Shown here: piece after piece, positions 30,751-52,524 of the stretch
Position numbering within the stretch: the first letter of the stretch is position 1
Layout of the letters: the number at the start of each line of letters is the position of its first letter
Source: Tiliqua scincoides
Taxonomy: Eukaryota > Chordata > Lepidosauria > Squamata > Scincidae
Assembly: GCF_035046505.1 (NCBI RefSeq)
Contig: NC_089823.1
Coordinates: 35,202,388-35,266,387 of the forward strand
DNA: 64,000 nt
Direction of reading: 5' to 3'
Translations under genes and position numbers: made by a program
Notes under the pieces: model-generated
Seen by the model: the letters and a program-made list of their open reading frames with translations, nothing else
Told to the model about the DNA's origin: nothing
Database searches by the model: none

Positions 30751-32301
30751 GTTTAGTGTCTCAATGTGCTAGATGTACAAGGGTGAACTATTTGAGCCTG
30801 CAGCTTCACATTCTGTAAACAAATATATGAACTAACAATCCTGAAACGAAGACCCTTCTCCTCCTAAAGTGACTACCTGTAAACTGCTACAGAAGACAAA
30901 GTTTGATAAGTCTGCCAGTCTTCCTCCCTCCTCCATGATTTCCAAATTCTATGTTAGAATGGCACTCAAAGGCCTTTTTTTGGAATTTGCTACCATTTGA
31001 TGTTCGGCAACATCAACAAGTAGATATAAAGATGCAGTGGTCTGAGAGAGTTGAAACTGGATTGAGACGCACATCACTTTCCATAGTGTACGTGCACATT
31101 TTTATTCCACTGGTTCTTCAGATTAAAATGCAATTCACAGGTTTTTGAAACCATCTACAGTAAGCTATTTCCCAGTGGCAACAGCAAGATGAATATGCAT
31201 GCAAGTGGCAATTTTTACAAGGCTGTTTGCCAAAGTGTAAATTGACAAGGTGATATAGGCTGGCCTTTTAAAAAAAGAGGGGGTGAGGGGCCTGGAAGGA
31301 TCTTGGTACTTCATTTGTAGGAAAAGGCTTGAGCAGTTTTAGTAAAAGCTTTTCACTCCACTCAAGATGTCTCCAGATCATACAGAGACCATGATTAAGA
31401 GCTCTCCCTCCCCAATATGCAGCAGTGATTCACCTCTGTTTCTGTAATATAAGTAAAGTTTCCATGTCCAGGTCCTGAGCAGGTTCCTATGCTTACAGAA
31501 ATTCAACCTGTATTCTTCCATCACTGTGATGGGACAAGCCACACTAGACAAAATTCAAATTTCTGTGCTTTTTAAATGCCCCGTTAGCCCTTTAAGGTCC
31601 AGCTGGCACCCCTACAGAAACCCACTGTACTCGATATCTCACCTACATTTTTTCTTCTGTCTTAGTCATTGTACTAAAGCAGAATGCCTCATGATAAAAA
31701 AATATGGTGATATTTCACACAAGTTAAATATTGAGGGCTTGTTAACTTTCTACAGACAAATGCCATTATCTTCAGTAGTCTCATGTGCATCTGTAGACAG
31801 TTCAATAAGTAACTACAGAGAAGTTGCAGCAATCCAGAAGACAGATGGAAACTGATTCCAAGTGGCAGTGTGCTCATAATTTGAATTGAAGGACTGTCCT
31901 TTCAACTTTACTATAGTGCAGGCTTCACTTTGAAGCCTTGATCTATAAATCATCCACTGAGAATAAAAGGGGGCAGCAATCTCCCAATGCTTACTGTAAA
32001 ATTGGTTGAGAATTGCAACCAAGATTCCTCAAACTAATTTTTGTAGCTTATTTTCCATCAGAGTTGGAGTATTGGAATTCTCCTTAAAAGAATTCTCATA
32101 AATGTCTAATTACAAAAATTCTGCTTGCTTGGCAAACTAGCATAGCACAATTAGCTTCCAAAAATTTTATAGTAATAAATAGCTTACAAATATACAAAGA
32201 AAAAGTTGCAGTTAGATAAAAAAGTTATATCCAGTGTATACAAAATCAGGTTTAATTCTGGTCCCCTAATTAAGTAGGAAAATATCTCTGTTCACATATA
32301 C

Positions 32302-32744
32302 CAGGGGTGCCCAAGACCCAGCCCTGGGGCCACTTGTGGCCCTTGAGGACTCCCAATCCAGCCCGCTGGGAGTCCCCAGTCTCTAATGAGCTCTGGCCCT
32401 CCAGAGACTTGCTGGAGCCTGCACTGGCCCCACGCAACTGCTCTCAGCATGATGGCCAACTGTTGAACCTCTCCTGTGAGCTGTGAGTCAAGGGCTCCTT
32501 CCACTGCTTGCTGTTTCATGTCTGTCATGCAGCAGTGGCAGCAAAGGAAAGGCTGGCCTTGCTTTGTGCAAGGCCTTTTATAGGCCATTGCAAGCCCTTC
32601 ATTCATTCACATAAATTCCATCTCTAATGTGTTCATTTATGTAAATTTATTCAAATTTGAAATGTAAATTAACTCTTTTTTCCTGGCCCCTGACACAGTG
32701 TCAGAGAAGATGTCACCCTCCTGCAAAAAAGTTTGGACACCCCT
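32302..32744. mobile_element. hAT-type non-autonomous element in the presumed SFT2D2 3' UTR
   Basis: CAGGGGTGCCCAAG to GTTTGGACACCCCT with perfect 8-bp target duplications ACATATAC (32294-32301, 32745-32752). Close relative of 54029-54481. Confidence 0.82.
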
Positions 32745-34519
32745 ACATATACAATGCCAGCCCTGGTCCAGTTCAGACCAAGTTCAGGACAAAGTATAAA
32801 AACAAATTGGTCCCAAAATCCACTACAAACAGAGCCTACTGGGATTGATTTGGTTAGTGACCCTGTTCTTTCAGAAGTAAATACCTGCAGTTTATTAATT
32901 TCCCAAGATAGAACAAAGGCAGTTCTAACATACAAGCCTCAAAAAAGCATTTGAACTGTGTTGAAAAACTAATGACAAATACTCCCAAAAAACTGTAGTG
33001 TCTCTCGATCTAAAAGATATTTCAATATGCCATTACACAGAGACAAAAATTAAATACGACATCTAAACTGGAGAAGAGGAATGTGACAATGAATGATCAA
33101 CTCCTGAATGCCTGCTCCTATCAATAAAGCATATTGTCCAATTGGGAAATCGGAAAAATGAAACAAATTACACATACCTCCAAACAGCTATCATATCAAA
33201 GTGAACAGTAATCAAGTGTTAAGAGGCAAGGTGAAATGGTGAAAAAAGTTTAGAAATCCAAGATGTTCCTGTTCATGGTTGGACCAGGAGGTTTGCTTTC
33301 AAGTTATACTTCACCAACTATAAGATCAAAATGATGCTCTCATGAGAATGTTCCCCCCCCCCCACAGGAGCAGGCAGATAATTAATGAGACAACATTAGC
33401 ACTAAGGCACAGATCTTAATGTTACCTCAGGCTACGTTTGCATTACTTCCAGCTGCAAACTGACAGGCAGTAAACTGTTTAGAGAAATGGAAGGGCAGTA
33501 AGTCTTCCATCACTGGTACTGTTGCTGACCTGATGACTCACTACAATGCCTTGGTTCCACTCAGTAAGGAATGAAAACTACTATCAGCTTAGAAGACAAA
33601 ACTTAGTTTTATCAAGTTCCTATACATGATTTTAGTTATAATAGACAAAAAAGGACCTTGGAAACATCTGTGATACTAAGACATGGAAAGAACTCTGTTT
33701 TTCCCACCTTCCCAGAAAATCCACCATTTTTAGCTATAGGTCCCAATATGCAAGCTGCCCTCTGGGCACTGCAAGACACTTTGTCTAGAGAAGAAGCAGG
33801 GACTTCAAATCACATCTTTAAGGATTACCATAATACCCATTTCAATAACAAAACTGCATAACTCCAAGATAATTTTGAGCCAACTAATATAACAGATTAG
33901 CTCAGTAAATTGATCATGTGGCTATCTATCGCAAGAGTCATAATCCTTGGGCACAACAATAGCTGGTAGCTTTGTTCCATGGTTCATTAGTTTACTTAGC
34001 AAGCTTGATAGCTCTGTTACGAAGTGGCTGTGTGCAGGTATTCTAGTCCTCAGGCTGGCAATTCAGTGGTTGGAGATATTTCTTTTACTTCCCTGCATAA
34101 AAGAAAAGTTTTATTTTGGAATATTGATGATCAGAGGTCCAAGCCAAAACTATTTATATCAGTCCATCCTATTAGTGGGTTTTCCTTTCCTAATCAGAAT
34201 AAGCTCACTCCTTCATCTGAGAACCATGACAGAAAAAGAACAGAAATAGGAGCATCTTGGCAAGCAACACCCTTAAGCTGTTATACATTACAATTCAAAT
34301 AACCACAGCATACATGGGAGCAAATCATTTGGTGGTGGGTTTTGCTACTTTGAAAGTTAAGTATAAGCCTAGAGATCATGTTCTGTCAAAGCGTTGAGAT
34401 CCCGCTTTGTTCTTCTCTACAATCCCAAGAATGCACACCTTTTAAAGAGGTGGAACTGGAAGCGAAGCACTTTACCAAAACCACTTTTTTTAATTACCTT
34501 CCAAGCTGTTTGTTCACCA

Positions 34520-44825
<10,306 letters not shown>

Positions 44826-45060
44826 CTCGCACAGCCCAGGCGCTGGTTGCCTTCCCAGTTCCGCCTACCGCGTTGCTGCCTTTATTCACACCCGCCCCCA
44901 CCCATCAACCAGCACTTGGACTCCAAAGACTACCATTCCCAGCATGCACAGGGAAGGCAGGCACCGCGCCTATAAGTGGGGCCCATTCCTACTCCGATGA
45001 TGCAGTGCATAGTGGGAGTTGTAGTCCACATGCTTTATCTGTGTGTAGAGGAGTCTCTGC
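44826..45060 (-). promoter_or_regulatory. SFT2D2 promoter region with two ZNF143/Staf-type sites
   Basis: GC-rich, CpG-containing stretch directly upstream of the SFT2D2 start codon. ACTACCATTCCCAGCATGC at 44929-44947 (plus strand) and ACTACAACTCCCACTATGC at 45007-45025 (minus strand) both fit the SBS2 motif ACTACAATTCCCAGAATGC bound by ZNF143/THAP11, typical of TATA-less housekeeping promoters. They face each other about 60 bp apart, 104-200 bp upstream of the ATG. The transcription start itself is not visible. Confidence 0.65.
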
Positions 45061-45115
45061 CCTTTAGACTCTAGGAGAATATAAATTCTAGTTCTGTTAT
45101 CATGAGATAACATAC

Positions 45116-45292
45116 GGCCCAATCCTATTCAATTTTCTAGTGCCAGTGCTACCACGCCAATGGGGAATACACTGCATCCTCTGGTGTGGGGCAGTCATAG
45201 AGACCTCCTCAAGATATAGGAACATTTGTTCCCTTACCTCAGGGCTGCATTGCAGCTGCACCAGTGCTGGAGAGTTGGGTAGGATCGGGCCC
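45116..45292. mobile_element. MITE, GGGCCCAATCC family
   Basis: GGCCCAATCCTATTCAATTTTC to GTTGGGTAGGATCGGGCCC. It lies just upstream of the SFT2D2 promoter, about 90 bp beyond the second ZNF143-type motif. Confidence 0.78.
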
Positions 45293-45404
45293 TCAGTCAA
45301 TCTTTTTTAAAGTTTTATAAATGAGCTCTAACAGTTCCTGGACTGGGACCTCAATTTTATGGGATTTCATAGGCTTCTGTATAGATTTAGCTAATCTTCC
45401 TATC

Positions 45405-45505
45405 TACCAAGTACTCAGTGAATACTGAGAGATACAGGAAGATGGACTGGATGGGCCTGGGCCTGGGCCTGATCAAGCAGGGCTCTTCTTATGCTCTTAA
45501 AAAAT
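45405..45505 (+). mobile_element. CR1 LINE 3' tip
   Basis: ACAGGAAGATGGACTGGATGGGCC followed by three GGGCCT copies and GATCAAGCAGGGCTCTTCTTATG. Confidence 0.6.
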
Positions 45506-46274
45506 GTTCCAATAATGCTTTGTGAACCAAATCATGAGAAAATAGATGGCACATTTGCTGTTAAAGTACTCTATATTGGGCTTTTAAAAAATGTGGAATA
45601 CTTGCTGACTATCCTGAAGACTATTTCCAAAACAAACCTTAAACAAAATGCAAGGGAATACCACTTTTGTTGCTTATGCTGTTAACATTTGGAAGGAATT
45701 GTGAAATCTAAAAAAGAGAAATACACAATGACTGAGTTACACTGTAGGCAACACACACATACCCATCACAAATATAATCTTCAGCTCCTTTTCCTGCATG
45801 TATTCTTATTATTCAGTACCAGGGTCAGTCCTTAACAGCTGAGGAAGAAGAGTTGCATGGGCCTCCACCATGTCTACTATAATACTTTTCAAAGTTAACC
45901 CATTTTTGCCCAGCCCACTGGTGTACACATTTGGTCCCTGTTGCATATATGCAATGTTGGGCAGAAATGGCTTAAAAAACACTGAAGAAATATGTTTGCT
46001 GAAGAAGTTTTAAAGAAAGTTACACAGGTGAACTTGTAGATTGTCATTTCAACAATTTTGGAATTCAGCTTTTAACAATAGCATTTTTTGGCAGTGTAGG
46101 AAAGAATGTTTTTTTTTTTTCCTTTCAATTATTTCATTCTAAATTAAGTAATGGATTGGGATCCAAAGAAGCAGGCAACCCTGCTGTTCTTTTCCAGATT
46201 AAGGACAGAAAGATAAAGATTATTGAGCTGGCTGCATAAAAGATTTTAAATCTCATGCTAATCTAGCTGACATA

Positions 46275-46454
46275 GGGCCCAATCCTATCCAACTTTCCAG
46301 TGTCGGTGCAGTGGCAATGCAGCCCCAAGGCAAGGGGACAAACATTCCCTTACCTTGTGGAGGCCCTTCGTATCTAGCCTCCCATCACAGGATGCAGTGC
46401 CCATTGAACTGGCATGGCTACACCAGGGCTGGAAAGTTGGATAGGATTTGGCTC
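46275..46454. mobile_element. MITE, GGGCCCAATCC family
   Basis: GGGCCCAATCCTATCCAACT to AGTTGGATAGGATTTGGCTC; a copy with near-intact ends. A separate AGTAAG/CTTACT palindromic repeat follows directly (46457-46550). Confidence 0.78.
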
Positions 46455-47461
46455 ATAGGGCACAATCCTAACCAGGTCTGCTCAAAAGTAAGAAGCCCCT
46501 GTTCCATGGGGCTTACTCTCAGGAAAGTGTGGTTAGGACTGCAGCCATAGTCTCTCTAATTTTGAGGTTTTTTAATTTTAGTTCATTTTAATTTTATTTT
46601 GAAATATTTAAAAAAGTACATGTTTAAATTTCTAAAAAAGAAAAGATTAAAAAAAACCCATGTGCCTGTTAAATCAGTACATACTATTGAAGAAATGAAC
46701 ACAAATGTTGTTTTAGTTATAATAATTCAAATGTTTGGTGACTGTTCCAACAAAGTCTACCAAATAGTCATGATTAACCTGTTGAATTGGATGTTGTTCA
46801 TCAGCAGTACCCTCAAATAGCTGTTTCAATCAGATCTGATAGCTAAAATCATTTTTACAAACCTAATGTGAAAATTTTTCAAAATATGCATTAGTGCTAC
46901 AGCAAGCAAGACTGCATCTTTCATAATACAAACAAAAAACACACATGATTAAACTGAATCCAAGTATTGATTTAAATCAAGTCAACCTTGCTTTCTAGCA
47001 AGAGTTGTACCTTGTGTATACTCATTTGCATAGCATCTCATTTTATATTATCTGTTATGTAACAGAGGATTTAAAACTGGCTCAGCTGAGCTCATCTGGT
47101 AGGCATCCCTGTGGGAGCAGATTTCAGGGCTAGAGGAAGATCCCTGCTTTAAGGGCTGGAACAGGAGTTTTCATCAAGGTGGAGCTAAGGATACACTTTT
47201 CCCTCTGAAATCTGGCCAGCCATTCCCGGCCCTGCGGGGGTGGGGGTCGCCTGCATGCCTTACGGATCCGTTTTGCTCCCCCCACCAGGAATGGCTCCGA
47301 AGGGATGGTCTGCTCGCCACCCTGCTGAGGCTCCCTGCCAGGCTGAGCTCTCCACCCCCCCTCCAGCTACACCACTGACACAGGCTTTTCCCCTGAATTT
47401 TAAACACTTCCTGTGGGGTTTTCTTTCATTTCTTGAAGAACTCTTGCTATCCTGCATAGAG

Positions 47462-47786
47462 CAGTGGTTCTCAAACTGTGGGTCGTGACCCAGTTTCAGG
47501 TGGGTCCCCATTCATTTTAATATGTCATTTTTAATATATTAGACCTGAAGCTACCATGACCTGTGCCTGCATTTGGGGACAATTACACACCTGTACTTTG
47601 AACAGACTACTGTGCATATGCTTTTAACAATGATAGTCAATGGGACTTACTCCTGTGGAAGTGTGGGTAGGATTGCAGCCTAGGATTGTTAAAAATGTTC
47701 CTGCTTGATTATGTCACTTCCGGTGGGTCCTGACAGATTCTCATTCTAAAAAGTGGGTCCCGGTGCTAAATGTGTGAGAACCACTG
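47462..47786. mobile_element. hAT-type non-autonomous element
   Basis: CAGTGGTTCTCAAACTGTGG to GAGAACCACTG inverted ends; internal sequence matches 52876-53219 in reverse. The flanks do not form a clear target duplication. Confidence 0.75.
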
Positions 47787-47914
47787 CTCTAGGCTATGTT
47801 CTGTACCCATGAACTTAAATTTCCCTTGGAACAATAAGTCCTTCTCTATGCTGATAACTGTTTAAGGAATAAAAGGCTATAAAACTGGAATGCAACACAG
47901 ACACCAGAACCAGG

Positions 47915-48128
47915 GGTCATCCACTAAAATTGAGTGTTGGAAGGGTTAGGACAGACAAAAGAAATTATTTCTTTACCCAGCATGTGGTTTGTCTGGAACT
48001 CCTTGCCACCGGATGTGGTGATGGCACCTGGCCTGGGTGCCTTTAAAGGGGGATTGGACAAATTTCTGAAGGAAAGGTCCATCACAGATTACAAGCCTCT
48101 GGAACTTCTTTCCACGGGATGTGGTGAT
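47915..48128 (+). mobile_element. CR1 LINE 3' end, partly duplicated and cut by an LTR
   Basis: AACTCCTTGCCACCGGATGTGGTGATGGCACCTGGCC and GGATTGGACAAATTTCTG, then a second start (CTTTCCACGGGATGTGGTGATGG) that stops at the solo LTR. The remainder continues at 49130. Confidence 0.65.
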
Positions 48129-48130
48129 GG

Positions 48131-49129
48131 TGAGACAAGGTGGCCTTTGGTCCCAGACTGTGACCCCAGGTAGAGGCTACAATAGTCACAGAAGCAAGAG
48201 TCATAGACTAAAAGAGAACCATAGGAACCAAGGCTGCTTAGCTTAGTAAAAGACAAAAAGCCTTTGCAAAAAGGGGTCTCAATGTGTTTATACTAGTGGA
48301 ATTCAGTAAGATAACGGGTACCAGGCTGCACTGGCAAGAGATGCACTGGGATGATGCGTTATGCTGGACGTGCCAAGATCTGCCTTATCACTTATTACAG
48401 GCAGGAGGTCTGGTCTAGAGGGTAGAGCCTCCGTTTGCCTGAAGATAACATCCGAAGGTCGCCAGTTCAAGGCCACCGGCACCGTGAAGGGCGAGACCTT
48501 GAAGCTGCTGACAAGCCTAGCCGAGTTATGCTGAGTTATTCCACCTGCTCTTTGGCCGCTGTCAGCCTGTGTGGGAGGAAAATGGAGGCCAGAATGTGAT
48601 ACCAGATCATTAAAGATCCATCTGAAATGTTGTGGTTCTTGAAAGACAGAACCTTCTTCAATTGTAAAAATCCCTATTGGGATTTAGTATAGCCTGCCTA
48701 TGTAAACCGCCTTGAATTAAAGTCTGAGGAGAAATCTGACGACGAAGAAAGGCGGTATATAAATACCTGTATTATTATTATTATTATGAGTTATGCTGCT
48801 CTGTATAAGCAATACATTGTGTAACCTACCTGTCTTCAGAAACTTTGTAATTTTCCAGGCTTTGTGGGCAAAACCCCACCTTTGATGCAACTTGTAACCA
48901 ATCAAGTGCTTGCCCACCTTTGCAGCAAAATGTAACCAATCAAATGGACAGCTCTTTATACAAAGAGACCCAAAAGATATAAAATTGCACACCCCGAGGG
49001 TTGGGTGCACCCATGTGCTTTGAGACATGAGTCCCGTGGGTGCCCACCACATGCGATGAAATAAAGAAGCCTGCAAACTTCACTCCTGGTTCCGAGCATT
49101 ATTGAGTTGCTTCCTTCAACCTTGCAACA
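48131..49129 (+). mobile_element. Solo LTR of an endogenous retrovirus-like element (contains a SINE)
   Basis: Fossil. Starts TGAGACAAGG and ends CCTTGCAACA with 4-bp flanking repeats ATGG (48127-48130, 49130-49133). The right half has promoter-like CCAATCA words (about 48898 and 48936), a TATAAAA-like box (about 48978) and AATAAA (about 49060), in the order of a U3-R-U5. No internal retroviral part is seen next to it, so it is a solo LTR. It interrupts a CR1 3' end and is itself entered by a SINE (48400-48787), leaving about 610 bp of LTR. Class and age are uncertain; the 4-bp duplication fits gammaretrovirus-like elements. Confidence 0.65.
48400..48787 (+). mobile_element. tRNA-derived SINE with LINE-like tail
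   Basis: The head GCAGGAGGTCTGGTCTAGAG resembles a tRNA A box region and CCAGTTCAAGGCC a B box. The tail AAACCGCCTTGAATTAAAG ... GAAAGGCGGTATATAAATAC then (ATT)n resembles the L2-like LINE ends elsewhere in the window (e.g. 58755-58830), suggesting mobilisation by that LINE. The word TTATGCTG on both sides may be a target duplication. Confidence 0.75.
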
Positions 49130-49398
49130 ATGGCACCTGGCCTGGATGCCTTTAAAAGGGGATTCAACAAATTTCTGGAGGAAAGGTCCGTCATGGATTG
49201 CAAGCCATGATGGGTATGTGCAGCCTCCTGGTTTTGGAAGGAGGTGACCTGAGAAGGCCAGGTGCAAGGGAAGGCAGCAGGATGTGGGTATCTTGTTGCC
49301 TTGGGTGCTCCCTTGAGGCATCTGGTGGGCCACTGTGAGATACAGGAAGCTGGACTAGATGGGCCTTTGGCCTGATCCAGCAGGGCTCTTCTTATGTT
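49130..49398 (+). mobile_element. CR1 LINE 3' end, distal part after the LTR
   Basis: ATGGCACCTGGCCTGGATGCC, GCAAGCCATGATGGGTATGTGCAGCC, GAAGCTGGACTAGATGGGCC and CCTGATCCAGCAGGGCTCTTC; the best-kept CR1-like 3' end in the window. Confidence 0.72.
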
Positions 49399-50018
49399 TA
49401 TTATTTCCACAGCACTGTGGTTTAAAGTGCAATCACACTGCTGGTTGTGCTGTTTCCCTTCCTAACAATCACCTGGGATGGGTCATTCCTATTTTGCACA
49501 GTGGAATCTCAAGAGTGATTGAAAGGCCATGAATAAGGCAGTGCCGCAGGACTGACTGCATAGTTCTATGCATGCCTACTATGAAGTCCCACTGTCTTCT
49601 ATGGCACATTCTCCTAGGAAAGTGGGTACAGTATTCCGTATATAGGAGCCCTTCAGGGGCTCCACGGGCACACCATAAGTGGCCACAATCTGCCCCCTGC
49701 CCAGTTTGCAACTGATCTCTGGGGCTCCCTTAGACTCTGCTTGTGTTGGCCAGGCTCCCCGAGTCTCCTTTTAGGAGTGTAAAAGACTTCAGAGACTGGA
49801 AAGTTTGAGAACCCCTGTTCTAGGAACACCAGATGACAGTTTTTTCCCAATATATCTCAGTATATCTTCCAGGAGATAATCCCAAAGTTGTAGCACTAAA
49901 GCTGTCTACTTGATTGAATGCCAAGTGCTTGAGTTGTCATGATAAGCCAGGAGACACGTCTCATGGAGAAGCTCAAAGTACACACTAATACATTCAACTC
50001 TTTTGCATACTCCTAGAA

Positions 50019-50191
50019 CAGTGATTCCCAATCTGTGAGCCATGGCTCCCTGGGGAGCTGGAAAAAGCAGCCAGGAGAGCTGCAGAATCCTCACAAAAAA
50101 TCTGCTATGATTGTAGCTCTAACGGGGAGCCATGACCAATGGCCCAGTAGGTCAAGGGAGCCGCCCGTAGAAAAAATCTGGGAAACACTGC
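50019..50191. mobile_element. Short hAT-like element
   Basis: CAGTGATTCCCAATCTGTGAGCC to CTGGGAAACACTG. No clean target duplication. A truncated relative with only the right end (GTTTGAGAACCCCTG) lies at about 49645-49816. Confidence 0.55.
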
Positions 50192-50481
50192 CATCTCCTG
50201 TCTCTTTTTAAAAGCATGCACCTAGAATGTGTCATATGGGTAACAGGTTTTTAAAATGTTTTTTAACCAGCTGTATTACCAGTACAGATACCTTTTTGCC
50301 AATATTTTTCTTGCAATCAACTGTAGCACATATAGCTAAAAGAGCCCTCAGCACTTGAACTACTGTGATAAAGTACAAACTGGAATACAACCTTTTAGAC
50401 CAGTGACTTGCTCAATAGTCTAAAAATTTATTTTTGTGAAGACAAAGAAGAACTGTGTATGCATACCGGGAAGCTCTCGAG

Positions 50482-50635
50482 CAGCGATTTTCAATCAGTG
50501 TGCCATGGGAGTTTCGGAAGGGTGATTTATTAGGGCCCCCCGGGGATGTGAGCCTCTGGCCAGCAGTACTATGTGCCTTGACAATTTTAGCACCTTGTCA
50601 GTTTGCTGTGAAATGAAAAAGGTTGGAAAATGATG
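50482..50635. mobile_element. Short hAT-type element, first of a back-to-back array
   Basis: Begins CAGCGATTTTCAATCAGTGTGCC and ends GGTTGGAAAATGATG; flanks CTCTCGAG (50474-50481) and CTCTAGAG (50636-50643) match in 7 of 8 bases. A relative lies at about 42521-42700. Confidence 0.65.
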
Positions 50636-50643
50636 CTCTAGAG

Positions 50644-52516
50644 CAGGGGTCTCCAAACCCCAGCCCAGGGGCCAGATGCAGCCCGCGGCAAGCCTCTATC
50701 CAACTTCTTGTCCCCTGCGACCAGCTTGTCTTGCGGCCAGCTTCTTGTCCCCTGAAAGCCTCTGGCCTACTTGGCCAAACATGACTGGAACTATGCTCTG
50801 GTTGCATCTGGAGGGTGTTCAAGGGCCAGAGAGGTTGAGTGAATGAGCCCATTCATTCATTTATTCACTCATCTAAGTTCCATCTCTAATTTATTTAAAT
50901 AAATAGCAGGAATTTCTTACCTGAGAATTCCAGTTCTGGGAAAGGAAGGGTGGCATTCCTACTGCTGGGATGCCCCTCCTCCTGGGAGGCAGGATTCGGA
51001 CCATGATGAATGGATACTCCTCCCACGTTGGGGGGGGGGTCGTCCCTTTCTGTCCCAGTCCAGACTCGACAAGCAGTAAAGAACCCTGAATGCCCCCCTC
51101 ATCCTCTGCTGTGGTCTGTCCCGTGACGTGTAGCATATCCACTGCGAGGATTGCTTGGTAGGAAACCTATCCAAGTGTAGTTGTACAGCTACAACTATAA
51201 GGATAACAGCTAGACAATGAAAAAACTGTCCCGCTCCTGGCGGAAAGGGAAGAGAGATGTCCCCTGTGGGGGAGCCTGGCTAGCAGTGTACCCCCGAGCT
51301 GGAGAAGTGGTGGGCGGAATGCCACCCTTCCTTTCCCAGAATTGGAATTCTCAGGTAAGAAATTCCTGCTTTCTCTGGGAAGGAAGGGCTGGCATTCCTA
51401 CTGCTGGGATATACCAGAGCCGACCAGGAAGGGTGGGCCAGCGAGGGTCTAGCTCACGGCTTCACCACCTGTTGCAACACCTTACACCCCAAAGCAGCAG
51501 CTGTGGTTATCCGGTAGTGCTTGGCGAAGGTGTGGACCGAAGACCACGTCGCCGCCCTACAGATCTCGAGAAGTGATACGTATCCGTTGAATGCCGCCGT
51601 AGTGGCAGCACTCCTGAGTGAGTGGGCCGTGTTCTCCCTTGGTGGAGTTTCCCCCCTGGCCTGGTAGGCCAGTCTGATACATGCTTTTAGCCAGCACGCT
51701 AGCGAACTGGCCAAGGCTTTGTGGCCTTGGTTGGAGCCCTTGTAGGTTACAAACAGGGCCTCCGACTGCCTAAGGTTCCTGGTACGCTTCAGGTAGCAAC
51801 ACAGGGCCCTGCGTACGTCCAGGGTGTGCCACGCCTTTTCCCTGGGGTGAACTGGCTTGGGGCAGGATGGAAGGATTAGCTCCTGGGCCCTGTGAAATAG
51901 GGAGTTGACCTTGGGTATGAATGTCGGATCCAGTCGGAGTACCACCTGGTCCTTATGAAATACACAGAACTTGGGGTTGATGGACAGTGCCCCAAGCTCT
52001 GCTCCATGAGGCTCCGCTGCGGGCGCGGGTTGCTGCTGCCTGCTGGCTCCGCGCATGTGGGGGCGCCTGCAGCCACCCCCTGCTGCCACTGCTTGCTGCT
52101 CTGCTAGCTTGCAATGTGGAGAGGAGGCAGCACTGTCCCGAAACAGCCCCCTTGGCAGCCGGTGTGCTCTGGCTGCTGCTCAGAGCCTGTATTCGCTGGC
52201 ATGCAGGGGGGAATCCACCCCCCCCCCCGAGATGAAATCAATGAGATTAAGAGAGGTCATGCGGGACCACGACCGAGGTCCATCCTAACACCTGGAAGGC
52301 AGGATTGGAACTGGGACAGGAAGCGACGCCCCTCAACGTGGGAGGAGTACCCATTCATCATGGTCCGAATCCTGCCTCCTAGGAGGAGGGGCATCCCAGC
52401 AGTAGGAATGCCAGCCCTTCCTTCCCAGAGAATTTATATTTAAATTTTTTTCCGGCCCTCAACACAGTACCAGATATTTGATGCGGCCCTCTGGCCAAAA
52501 AGTTTGGAGACCCCTG
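50644..52516. mobile_element. hAT-type non-autonomous element carrying the DIRS-like insertion
   Basis: Ends CAGGGGTCTCCAAAC and GTTTGGAGACCCCTG are inverted repeats. Identical 8-bp target duplications CTCTAGAG lie at 50636-50643 and 52517-52524. Its own DNA is about 345 bp; the rest is the DIRS-like element that entered an AT-rich stretch. The neighbour at 52525-52867 is an uninterrupted relative. Confidence 0.85.
50905..52432 (-). mobile_element. DIRS-like tyrosine-recombinase retrotransposon, shortened fossil
   Basis: Fossil. Parts seen: inverted terminal repeats at 50905 to about 51060 and about 52270 to 52432; an internal complementary region at about 51317-51410 made of the reverse complements of both outer ends; and a minus-strand coding remnant (51454-52089) resembling the C-terminal DIRS tyrosine recombinase (FIPKVNSLFHR, HTLDVRRAL, HSLRSAATTAAF, WSSVHTFAKHY). 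The ITR plus internal complementary region layout is diagnostic for DIRS rather than Ngaro. At 1.5 kb it is far below the family's usual 5-6 kb, no gag or RT-RNase H part is recognised, and it is clearly broken. It sits inside an hAT element, so it is younger than that element. The ITR arms differ at a few sites, suggesting moderate age. Confidence 0.85.
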
Positions 52517-52524
52517 CTCTAGAG

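Larger units (their letters stand above)
29140..34519 (-). other. SFT2D2: Probable long 3' UTR of SFT2D2
   Basis: After the SFT2D2 stop codon no further coding sequence is seen for 5.4 kb. Two minus-strand AATAAA signals lie close together at 29196-29201 and 29155-29160, placing a plausible cleavage point near 29140. Human SFT2D2 is known for a long 3' UTR. The stretch holds two hAT-type elements (30394-30750, 32302-32744) and a 63-bp tandem duplication (30091-30206); otherwise it is AT-rich without recognised content. The extent is inferred; RNA evidence is lacking. Confidence 0.45.

Noticed and set aside
51454-52089. A 211-codon open frame as a host gene
   Set aside because: It lies entirely within the DIRS-like element between its internal complementary region and terminal repeat, and resembles the family's recombinase.
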